Source of the DNA: Sipunculus nudus
Taxonomy: Eukaryota; Annelida; Sipuncula; Golfingiida; Sipunculidae
Length of the DNA: 64,000 bases
Assembly (NCBI GenBank): GCA_026874595.1
Contig: CM049306.1
Coordinates: 66,160,019-66,224,018, forward strand
Direction of reading: 5' to 3'
Part shown: positions 24,958-35,960 of the stretch, piece by piece
How positions within the stretch are numbered: the first letter of the stretch is position 1
Layout: each line of letters opens with the position of its first letter
Notes under the pieces: model-generated
The model's input: only the letters and a program-made list of their open reading frames with translations
Told to the model about the DNA's origin: nothing
Databases searched by the model: none
Program-made: the position numbers and the translations under genes

Positions 24958-27081
24958 AAATGATAACTTCGCGTATAGGTACGATCACTTGACATAGACG
25001 GCAACTCATGTAACTACCAGTTGTTTCAAGTTTACCCACCAGGTGGCAATATCGGTGGCCTGAAAAGGAACAAGCAGCTGCACATAGTGCTCCTGCTCAA
25101 ATATTTTCTAAGTGCCATTTCAATTGCAGTAACATTTAAGCACATTTTGAATATGCTTAAAAAGTGCTTTTTATATGCCTAAACTGTGCTTAAAGCATGC
25201 TCCATTCATACTTCTATTGTGCTTTTTCTGTGCTTCTTGACTGTGCTTAAACTATGTTTTTTTTCTGTAAGGGTTAGCTCAGACTGTAACAGGAACAGTT
25301 ATTGTATAGTCAAATCATTCATTATTCTTATTAAAAATAAAGAAGGAAAAAACAGTTCATATATAATCTTTTAATGTGACATGTAACATTGTGACAAGAA
25401 TGCAATATTCAAGTTAGGCCCTACAGTTTAGTTTATTCAGAACTGCTCATGTTAATTTATTTTCCAATTCTGACCCTCTGAATTTACAGGTAACATTTAA
25501 AAATTAATTATTACAACAGTAATTATTATGTGTCGGTGCATTCCTGCACATGTTAAACGTATTCCATGAATCAGCTAGTAGTCCCCCAGCCAAGGATAAT
25601 AAATGACATGCTGTCAACAAGAGCAGATAAGAGGCTGCTCATCTGTACAGGGGTAGGCCTCTCAGCACTAGCCAGTTCTTAATGAAATTTGTGGTGGCAC
25701 ATCTTGTAACAAGTTGTGTGTAAATTAAAATAAAATTATCATAGAAAAAAATAAAACATAATTCTTTTTTATATTTACTCTAATATTTTAGGCTTCTATC
25801 TTAATTGGACATTTGCGTTTACACCGTTCCCAATCTGAATCATAAAACTTCACGATCTACGATCTCATCAACTATTTATAGCCTAACTGTCAAAGTATAT
25901 TAACGTACATGGGCACGACATCGTTCTGTCTAATCAAGTTATATAAAGGTTGTTTCAAAGTGAACAAAACCCATGTTTCATTCAATTAAAAACGATTTCG
26001 CAAGAACTGGCGTTATATTTCTGTGAAAAGAAAGTGCCGGTTCCTCCGTGACATGTCAAGTGCGGGCATATAAGAGAGTCTCTGCGTGTTGTGATATGAT
26101 ACACAACAAGCTTACTTTGAAAACGAGCACAAGTGAAAGCGCTATCAAGAAAACGGGGACAGCTTGTTCTTGGCATGTTAATTAGGGTCAATGCATAAAT
26201 TATGCAAAGTACCTACTCCTATTCCTGACAAAAGTTCATGTGACTCCATCGCTTTCTTCATCGTGAAGGCTTTGAAGAATGCCCCCGTGCAATTCCTTTT
26301 GACCAGTTATGACGTGAGCGTATAGATGAGTTAGAATACCGCTTTAGTTTTGATTAAACTGGACAAAGTTTGCATTCAGCGTGATTATTTTCCCAAAAAG
26401 CAGACCTTTGACATTTTGCATGCATTACAAAGTCGGGCGCACTGCGTTCAGGGGATTGCCGTTTGAAAGCAGGGGATTCCCCTGAATCGTAAGGGGTCGC
26501 GTGCCTGAATATTAATAGCCCTAAAGGTCAGGCACACGGCATGTTTTTAGGGTCAACTCGCGGGTCACACTTTACACCTGTTACGGTAAGCCATGGGTCA
26601 TAACATACAGTCATGCGAGCTACGATGTTTGATAGCCAACGCAGCGGCCTCTGTTTGACAGTGAATGTGGTGCAGGTCACTATTGCAAACTGATATTAAA
26701 CGATTCAGGATTTCTGAAAGCTCTGAGGATTTGGAAATGCCGATGTCATGTGACTTAGTGAAGAAAATTCCAATTTTTTTCCAGATTACCCAGACTCCTT
26801 GTCAAGTTGCAAATTCCGTCTCAAAATGCGTTTTCTGCGAATTCCGTCCGTTTCCCGCGATCACAGAAAATCATTGGCTCTACTATTTTTTTTTCAAGCT
26901 ATACAAATTATGAAGCAGTTATGAAGGGAACAATTTTCATTAGTGGACTATATGTTTTCCTCAGTGTCAAGCTGGTCAGCTGTGTCATCTCTGACAAAAT
27001 CAAATATGATATGTTGCAGTTAAAAAGACTTGGGCCTTTTGTTTCAATGGTTTAAGTGTAGCCTAATTTATTTTGGGATAA
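24958..27081. other. Low-copy sequence, 2.1 kb, no confident gene
   Basis: This is one of the few stretches without recognisable interspersed repeats. About 25130-25255 is enriched in 'gtgctta' words. Open frames (25186-25374 plus; 25982-26191 minus; 26665-26913 and 26807-27055 plus) are short and have no domain I recognise. It is a candidate place for an unrecognised exon or regulatory DNA, but I cannot support either. Confidence 0.4.
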
Positions 27082-28239
27082 TTGTATCCGCCAAAACAGA
27101 GTTTTGCGGATACTATGTTTTCAGCTGCACGCTGCCGCCACCGCGTAGGTGTCTGGAGAACTCCTCCGTAACCGCTGGGCAGCATTTTACGAAACCCGGG
27201 ATTATATTTGGGTCACATGTGAACTGCTGCGCCCCGATTTTCCTCTGCGCTCTACGTCCTTTTGTTCGCCTGTTTCTACACATAAACCCACATATCTTGG
27301 TAACCGTTTGACGGATCAGGAAAATTTTTTTGCACAAATGTAGCCCTTGGAGAGCTTTATAACATACACAAAAAATGGTGGCGCCACCTGCAACCATGTT
27401 TGCAGTGTCCATCTGTTCGTCTGCCTTGGGTTAAAATCACTCATATCTCTGCAGTGATTTGACTAATTCACCTGAAATTCGGCATGCGTATACATCCTGG
27501 ACAGCTTTTCTGATTTTATGACAGGTGGCGCCACCTACATTCATGTTTTCGCTGCAGACATCCAAGCTCATATCTCGGGAACCGTTTGACAGATTGGGCC
27601 AAAATTTTGCATGTGTATAGATCTCACATAGCTCTTTATCATACACAAAACTGGTGGCGCCAACTGCAGCCATTTTTGCACAGCTCCCGTCTGTTTGTCT
27701 GCCATGGGATAAAATCACTCATATCTCGGCAGTGGTTTGACATATCTGCCTAAAATTTTGCAGGTTTATACATCCCCGACAGCTCTCTTGATTTTATGAC
27801 AGGTGGCGCCACCTGCATTCTAGTTTATGCAGCAGACATCCAAGCTCATATCTTGGGAACCGTTTGACCGATTGGGCCAAAGTTTTGCATGTGTACAGTT
27901 CTCACATAGCTCTTCATCATACGCAAAACTGGTGGCGCCACCTTCAACCATTTTTGCACAGCGTCCATCTGTTTGTCTGCCACGGGCTAAAATCACTCAT
28001 AAACATATAGTGGTTTGACTTATCTGCCTCAAATTTTGCATATGTATACAACTTGGACAGCTTTTTGGATTTTGTGGTAGGTGGCGCAACCTTCATACAC
28101 CATTTGGCTGCAGACATCCATGCTAATATGCAACACTTCACTCTATTTCCCCTTGCCACTCAATCCATGCCTCACATCACCCGTTCCACTCTGATTTAGG
28201 CGGATACACGTAGTCGCTTGTCGACTACCCGTATTCTAG
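27082..28239 (+). mobile_element. Family B Helitron B-b (intact ends, 1.16 kb)
   Basis: It starts TTGTATCCGCCAAAACAGAG, whose first 30 nt fold into a stem (GTATCCG / CGGATAC). It ends with hairpin GTAGTCGCTTGTCGACTAC, seven more bases, then CTAG. It is flanked by AA on the left and TT on the right with no target-site duplication, as expected for Helitrons. The interior has GGTGGCGCCACC-containing units of about 275 bp. There is no helicase or Rep frame; the ORFs in it are repeat text. Confidence 0.85.
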
Positions 28240-28383
28240 TTAAAGTTTTTGTGATGTCTTTTTTTTTGATACTGATCAAAGGTACAGTTATGCTACAATA
28301 TAGGTAAACTGTGCTGATTATATGGCTGGCAGTCAAGCTGAGCTGTGCTTCTTGACTTACAGCCCAGGGGGTCTTTCTAAACA

Positions 28384-28490
28384 CCGAAAAGTACCGAAAA
28401 GTTAACGAAAAGTACTGAAAAGTACCGGAAAGTTACCGAAAAGTACTTAAAAGTACCAAATAGTTACCTAAAAGTAATTGAAAAGACTTT
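28384..28490 (+). repeat. Short minisatellite, GAAAAGTACC-type unit
   Basis: About eight to nine imperfect units of 10-13 nt (GAAAAGTACC, GAAAAGTTAC variants) follow one another. It lies in low-copy DNA between Helitron B-b and a family A fragment. Confidence 0.75.
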
Positions 28491-28544
28491 AAAAGCACAT
28501 TTTAGTTAATGTTATCACTAAAAATTACCAAAAATTAGGTTCAG

Positions 28545-28783
28545 CCTGTCAGTAGATCTGATTTTGGGAATACAATTGAACCTTAATCAAACAAAGTCAT
28601 ATACTTGGAAAAAAAGTCTCTAGCTTAAAAAATTTTCATGTTAAGTGAGCAAATATTTTTCCTGATTTTTACAAAATCTAGTATTTTCAAGCCCACAACT
28701 TAAAGTAATTGCACTGAACAGTCTTAATTTTTGGCATGTATATAGGAAACATATAGGAGAATACTCTTGGGATAAATTAAGAA
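28545..28783 (+). mobile_element. Family A internal fragment hosting A7
   Basis: It matches the family A module ('gatctgattttggg', 'gacttggaaaaaaagtc', 'ggcatgtatataggaa') up to 'ataaattaagaa', where A7 begins. Its 3' continuation was not identified after A7. Confidence 0.55.
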
Positions 28784-29019
28784 CAAGGGACCCATGGGTC
28801 ACAGCGCTCAGCTGTTATATATGATCAAAAAATATGATTTAGAAATGAGGCACATGCTGGTTTTGTGTGGTAATAAATGTAAGCTGTATTATAAGTTGTT
28901 GGTGTTTAGCTTATGCATGATTTTGATAGTATCTTTGGAGGCAGGGAAGAGGATTGATTTCATTTATTTTATTAACAAATGGAGTGCTATTGTCACACAG
29001 ATTTTGACTTGGCCATATA

Positions 29020-30026
29020 CTGTGGTTGCCTTTTTATGGGCGGGGCTGAATTTTTCGCGGTTTTTGTATTTTTAAAAGTTTCATGGGGTTCCTTTTTTGC
29101 GCTCTATCATAAGTCTAGTAGTATATTTTATTATCAAATATGAAACTATGAACTGTAATGACAACATTATTTCATAAACGGCTGATTTCACTGTTATCCA
29201 GGTCTACTATTTCTCTGTCTGGATATCGCATGTTCGAACAGTCAAGGACGGCTGAGCCGACACGTGCGGGAAGAATTGAACCCGCTGGCTGTAATTAGTT
29301 CATGGCCAAGGCTCATTCAAAACAACTAACATTCAACTCTTGCGGCAATTTTGCCCCATAATGAACTGTGACATTTCAAATATATTCAAAGTTCACGTCA
29401 TCGCTAGCCAATCAAACATCGTTAGCCGCGTCATGATTTCGGGAGTGACAGAATTATTCCTTTATACAATTACAAGGTGGCGCTACCCAAGCGGCTACGT
29501 TCACTACTTTAGTGGTAAATTTTATTTATTTACAATTACTAAATACGGCACAATATGAAGGAGTGCCTTCTACTCAATATTCATTTTAAGCGGCAGTGGA
29601 TGTCACCTGGCTTGGAACACATACAAGTAATTTTAAAATATTACTGCCCAGCGGGCATTGACACTTTCCAGACTTCAGTCCTGTGCCGGGTGGCAGGAAA
29701 CACTGACAGGGGCGCCCAACCGGTCAGCTCATCCCTGCAAAGGGTCACGGTTTTTGCATCTGAGCAAACCGGTATTATTTTAAATGGGTCCTGTTTTTAA
29801 TTCTCCCTGAATCACATAAAATATATGCGCGAGGCTCGATGGACATCACCAGGTACCTGAAGATTAATCTCAACTGTCGCCAACTATAATATAACGGCAG
29901 CTACTGAAATTAACGATCTTAGCCTGGTATATATGCATTCAAAACTGCGTGGTTTCAATTTCGTGGTCAGAGAGCGACCGTGATATCGCGAATTTGAAAC
30001 CATCGCAAATAAGAAGACAACCACAG
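29020..30026. mobile_element. TA-flanked terminal-inverted-repeat element (1.0 kb)
   Basis: Left end CTGTGGTTGCCTTTTTAT and right end (reverse complement) CTGTGGTTGTCTTCTTAT form imperfect 18-bp inverted repeats. TA flanks both sides (29018-29019 and 30027-30028). The empty target 'ccatataacttataag' exists in A10 at about 19370, with one TA. The TA duplication suggests Tc1/mariner-type mobilisation. No transposase similarity was seen in the interior (ORFs of 72-81 aa), so it is non-autonomous. Confidence 0.85.
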
Positions 30027-30115
30027 TAACTTATAAGCAGAACATATAATATAAGAGTTAAAGCTTTTATTAAAAAAATTTCCAATATTGTCCCAAATAT
30101 AATTTTTATTACAAA

Positions 30116-31561
30116 CTAGACATTTCTTGGCACCGCAGGTGCCAGAGTATCCCCAGACGTAGTAGGCCCCCCCCCCCCTTTATGAATAGACCCCCATTTT
30201 TAGCAGCATATACTGACACTTGCCATATTTATTGTTTCTTCCATCTAACAATCCACAATCTTGTTGAAGATGTTGGTCCTGTGACCTTGATCTTTTTAAA
30301 GATGTGTCCTGTGACCTTGACCTTTGACCTCATGACCCCAAAATCAATTCGGGTCTTGCTGTTCCAATGGGACATATGCAAGTCAAGTTTGAAAATCTAT
30401 ACCTCAATAAAGCAGGAATTATCATCCAGAAACTAATTTTTGGACAGATGGCTCCTGTGACCTTCAGCTTTGACCTTGTGACCTCAAAATTGATAGAGTT
30501 CTTCCTCTCTTGGCAGGAGAACTTTATGTGCAAGATGAAAGATCTGAGATGAAATTTTTGGCTGAAAATGCATCCACATCTTTTTAAAGATGTGTCCTGT
30601 GACCTTGACCTTTGACCTCATGACCCCAAAATCAATTTTGGTCTTGCTTTTCCAATGGGACATATACAAGTCAAGTTTGAAATCCATACATCAATAAAAG
30701 AAGGAATTATCATCCAGAAACAAATTTTTGGACAGATGGCTCCTGTGACCTTCACCTTTGACTTTGTGACCTCAAAATTTATATGGATCATCCACTATCG
30801 GCAAGTGAGCTATATATTCAAGATGGAAGACCTAGGATGAAAGTTTGGCTTAAAATGCATCCACAGTATCTTTTAAAATGCCAGTCCATTGACCTTGACC
30901 TTTGACCTCATGACCCTAGAACCTATAGGATTCTTACTTTAGTGGTGGGCCATACATAAGTCATGTTTGAAATCCATATGGCTATCAACACTGGAGATAT
31001 CATAAGAGGTGTGTGATTTTTACCATATATGGCAATATTCAAGGTCAAGGCCACTATCATAGGAAAGGTCATGACCCCAATTTAAATAAACATCATCCCA
31101 TAACCCATACCTATGTATATGCATAATATAAAAGAAATCTGTCCATAAGTTTGTGACTTATAATGCTCACAGTACTGTAAGGTGGCAATTTTGGGGATAT
31201 TAAACGGCACAAAAACAAGTAAAGAATAATAGGTGGCGCCACCAGTTTCTGGAAAATGACAACCCTATCCATGATCTTCCATCAACTTGATTTTGGGATA
31301 AATCCATGCAAGATTTCTTGAGATATTAAAGAATTTGTGTGATTTTCCCCAAAATTGGACCTATTCAAGGTCAAGGACACTATCCTAGTAAAGGTCGTGA
31401 CCTCATTTTAAATAGGCGTCGTCCTCTTACCCATATCTATACATATACCAAGTTTGGTAAAGTTCCGTGAAATATTTTTTGGGTTATCGCGCCAACAAGA
31501 TTTATATGCGGCGGCGGGACCGGTATGAAAACATAGTATCAACCGACTTTGTCTGGGGATA
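30116..31561 (-). mobile_element. Family C Helitron C2 (1.4 kb)
   Basis: On the minus strand it begins TATCCCCAGACAAAGTCGG and ends with hairpin TGGCACCTGCGGTGCCA, AGAAATGT, then CTAG followed by TT. It is inserted in A7: A2 reads through the site. The interior has tandem blocks with perfect TGACCTTTGACCT at 30318-30330, 30606-30618 and 30896-30908, plus one GGTGGCGCCACC at about 31233. A C-run of about 11 is at 30168-30178. It is non-autonomous. Confidence 0.85.
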
Positions 31562-32826
31562 AAATAATAAGAGAATCATATGATTTTTAGCTCAGCTGAC
31601 TATAAGTCATCTGAGCTATAGTCGTGGTCCATTGTCCGTCGTCCGTCCGTCCGTAGATGTGGCACGTTTTGAAACCGTAAGACCTAGGAATCCAAAATTC
31701 AGCATAATGTTAGATGTCACCAAGATCTCCTACCAAGCCGAAAACTGGGTCTTTGCGACTTCATTCCTTTCAGAAATTAAGGAAAAACCTCAATTTTTTA
31801 TTAAAAACCTATTTTCACACTTCAGGACTGCCTAATATCAAAACCACTCATCTGTTTTTCGTCATATTTCCTATAAATAATCCTCTATATAATTCCTATG
31901 TACATGCCAGAAATTAGGTCTGTATTATATAATTTAAAAAAGTTATGGGCCCAAACATAATGCATTTTGTAAATAATCAGGAAAGAAATTTTATCACTTA
32001 ACACAAAACTTGTTAAAGCTAAGCACTTTTTTTCCAGTAATATTTCTTTTATTAATCAAAATTAAATTGTATACCCAAAATGAGATCAAAATCTTTTAAA
32101 TTTTTTAAAATATTAGCAAAAATAAAAAATTGGTACCTTAAATTTTGCCCAACTTTGACCAAGGCACGTTTTTTTGCTGTAACTGCTATGGATTTAATTT
32201 TCACAGCATGTTTTTGTTAGCATTTCAACTGTTAACATTAAAAATTTGAAACCAGTTGATCAAAAACTGTAGATTTTATTCAAGTTTTCAAGCACCATGT
32301 CACATATTGCTAGTGTTATGCAGTTTGCTAGAGCTCAGCTCCCGAGCTTCAGCTCTAAGTTCCTTAAATTTGGCATACAGTTAGATTTCTCCAAAATCCC
32401 CTACCATGCCAAGAATTTGGTCACTAGGACCTAATTCCTTCGAGATATCAATGAAAAACTTCATTTTTCCATTAAAAACCCATTGTTACACTTTAAGACT
32501 GCCTAATATCAAAACCACTGATCTGACTTTGATCATATATAATATACATATTTTTCTATACATTCGCTATGCACATGCCAGAAATGATGTCAGTATTGTG
32601 TATTTTTTTTAAGTTATGGGCCCAAACATAATGCACTTTGTAAACAAGTGACCCATGGGTCATGACGCTCAGCTGACTGGGAAGAGATTCGCAAAAGGAA
32701 ATTTTATCATTAGAATGGTAGTATATACCCATTCAACTGAAGCATCAAACAGATTAACCAACAGGCCAAGATTTAGTCTGTATTTATATATCTCAAAAAT
32801 AGAGAAAAATGTGTAAACTTTTAAAA

Positions 32827-33999
32827 CTAGAATACGGGTAACCGACAAGTGACTACATGTATCTGCCAAAATCGGATAGTGAGGCATGGATTGAGTGGCA
32901 AGGGGAAATAGAGTGAGGTATGTTGCATATTAGCATGGATGTCTGCAGCCTAAATGTGTATGTAGGTTGTGCCACCTACCACAAATCCAGAAAGCTGTCC
33001 AAGTTGTATACACCTGCAAAGTTTTAGGCAGAAAAGTCAAACCACTACATGTATATGAGCGATTTTTGCCCATGGCAGACAAACAGACAAACACTGTGCA
33101 AAAATCTTTGCAGGTAACCCCTCCACTTTTGTGTATGATAAAGACCTATGTGAGATCTAAACACATGCACAATTTTGGCCCAATCGGTCAAATGGTTCCT
33201 GAGATATGAGCTTGGATGTGTGCAGCGTTAACTAGAATGTAGGTGGCGCCACCTGTCATAAAATCAAGAAAGCTGTCCACGATGTATAAACCTGCAAAAT
33301 TTTAGGCAGTTATGTCGAACCATTTCAGAAAAATGAGTGATTTTAGGCCACGGCAGACTAACAGACAGACGCTGTGCAAACATTGTTACAGGTGGCGCCA
33401 CCATTTTTTGTGTATGTTACAGAGCTATCGAAGGGCTACATTTGTATAAATTTTATTTCCTGATCGGTCAAACGGTTCCCAAGATACAAGCTTGGATGTC
33501 ATCAGCGTGAACGTGAACGTAGGTGGCGCCACCTGTCATAAAATCAAGAAAGCTATCCTGGATCAATATGCATGACGAATTTCAGGTGAATTAGTCAATT
33601 CACTGCAGAGATATGAGTGATTTTAACCCAAGGCAGATGAACAGATGGACACTGTGCAAACATGGTTACAGGTGGCGCCACCATTTTTTGTGTATGTTAT
33701 AAAGCAATCCAAGGGCTACATTTGTATCAATTTTATTTCCTGATCGGTCAAACGGTTCCCGAGATATGAGGGTTTATGAGTGGAAACAGACCCACAAATG
33801 GACACTGGATAGAGAGGAAAGGTCAGAGGTCAACGCAAATTGGTTAGGCACCAGTTCACATGTGACCCGATAATAGGTGTAAGTTTGGGAAAAATCGGTT
33901 CATTATTCTCCGAGGAGCTCTCTGGAAACGAATGCCGCCGCGGTGGAGGAACTTGGTCAAAAACATAGTATCCGCAAAACTTCGTTTTGGCGGATACAA
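32827..33999 (-). mobile_element. Family B Helitron B-c, nested in A9
   Basis: On the minus strand it runs from TTGTATCCGCCAAAACGAAG to a hairpin and CTAG at 32827. It has GGTGGCGCCACC-bearing units of about 275 bp. It is the innermost layer of the 28.5-38 kb nest, so it is the youngest insertion there. No coding was seen. Confidence 0.8.
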
Positions 34000-34003
34000 A
34001 AAT

Positions 34004-35960
34004 ACAGGTGGCTCCACCAGTCTGCAGAAACTAATAAAAACACTTAATGGTCAATATCCATGCAAAAAATCATGGTGATCTCTGCATTAGTTGTTCAGAT
34101 ACTTCAGTTTTTGTATCAAATTGTCCATTATTCTGAGGGATACTTCGGAGTCCTATAGCTTGAAGGATATGGGTAACAGAGACCTAATTTCAAGTTTCCA
34201 CAGGCACCTTTCATGGGCCTCCTTGCATGACAAGAATGAAGATTCTAGGTCCAGTTGTTGCGATTTGTACCCTGTTGACAGATAAACACATCTTTAAAGG
34301 TCTCAAAAAAAAGAAAAAAATTTGTAAAAATTTGAAAAAAAATAGAGGTGGCACACCCAGTCTGCAGAAACTGATGGAACAGCTCATGATCAATATGTAT
34401 GCCGAAAATCATGACCATCAGTGTTGTAGTTATTGAAATACTGCAGTTTTTGTATCAAATTTTCCATTATTCTGGGGGGGGGGGGGGGGTATTTTGGACC
34501 CATACAGCTTAAAGAATATGGGTAACAGAGACCTAATTTCAAGTTTCCATGGAGACTTTTCATGGGTCTCCCTGTGTGTCAAGAATGAAGATTCTTGGTC
34601 CAGTTTTTATGATTTGTGCCCTGTTAACAGATGTTCATATCTTTAAAGGTCTCAAAAATACAGAAAAATTTCGTAAAAAAAACCTAACAAATACAGGTGG
34701 TGCCACCAGTCTGCACAAACTTATGAAACACTCCATGATCAATATCCATGCAAACAATTATGGTTATCTCTGCATTAGTTGTTCAGATACTTTAGCTTTT
34801 GTATCAAATTTTCCATTATTCTGAGCTGTACTTTCGAGTGCCATAGCTCAAAGGATATGGGTAACAGAGACCAAATTTCAGGTTTCCATGGAGACTTATC
34901 ATGGGTCTCCCTGTGTGTCAAGAATGAAGATTCTAGGTCCAGTCGTTACGATTTGTACCCTGTTGACAGATAACTACATCCTTAAAGGTCTCAAAAATGG
35001 AGAAAACAATTCGTGAACATTGAAAAGAAGGTGGCGCCACCAGTCTGCACAAACTGATGAAACATCTCATGATCAATATGTATGTCGAAAATCATGACCA
35101 TCAGTGATGTAGTTAATGAGATATTGAAGTTTTTGTATGAAATTTTTGACTATTCTGGGGGGTAATTTTGGGCCCCATAGCTCGAAGGATATGGGTAACA
35201 GAGACCTAATTTCTGGTTTCCATGGAGACTTTTCATAGGTCTCTCAGTGTGTCGAAAATGAAGATTCTAGGTCCAGTCGTTACGATTTGTGCCACGCTAA
35301 CAGATGACAGCATCCTCAAAGGTCTCAAAAATAGAGGAAAAAATCGTAAAAAATCAAACAGTACAGGTGGCGCCACCAGTCTGCAGGAACTGATCGAACA
35401 TCTCATGATCAATATGTATGCCAAAAATGAAGACCATCAGTGATGTAGTTATTGAAATATTGAAGTTTTTGTATGAAATTTTTTACTATTCTGGGGGGTA
35501 CTTTGGGGCCCCTAGCTCGAAGGATATGGGTAACAGAGACCTAATTTCTGGTTTCCAAGGAGATTTTTCATGGACCTCTCAGTGTGTCAAGAATTAAGAT
35601 TCTAAGTCCAGTCTTTATGATTTGTGCCTTGTTAACAGATGTTCAAATTTTTAAAGGTCTCAAAAATAGAGAAAAAAATTCGTAAAAAATCGAAAAATAC
35701 AGGTGGCGCCACCAGTCTGCAGGAAGTGATGTAACATCTCATGATCAATATGTATGCCAAAAATCATGACCATCAGTCAAGTAGTTAATGAGATATTGAA
35801 GTTTTTGTATGAAATTTTTGACTTTTCTGGGGGGTACTTTGGGGCCACATAGCTCGAAGGATATGGGTAACAGAGACCTAATTTCTGGTTTCCAAGGAGA
35901 TTTTTTATGGACCTCTCAGAATCCCAAGTTACAAGGTTCTAGGTCCAGCGGTTACGATTT
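34004..35960 (+). repeat. Six tandem units of about 335-348 bp in A9
   Basis: Each unit begins near GGTGGCGCCACCAGTCTGCA or a variant, at about 34006, 34346, 34694, 35030, 35367 and 35702. Each contains 'atgatcaatatgtatg', a G-run ('ctgggggg'), 'gatatgggtaacagagacct' and 'tctaggtccagt'. The first units are more diverged than the last three. Repeat-derived frames of 60-133 aa inside have no recognisable domain. Confidence 0.85.

Noticed and set aside
29260-29300. tRNA or tRNA-derived SINE
   Set aside because: Only a weak B-box-like word is present, with no A-box or cloverleaf that I can draw. It is mentioned only as a note on the TA-flanked element.
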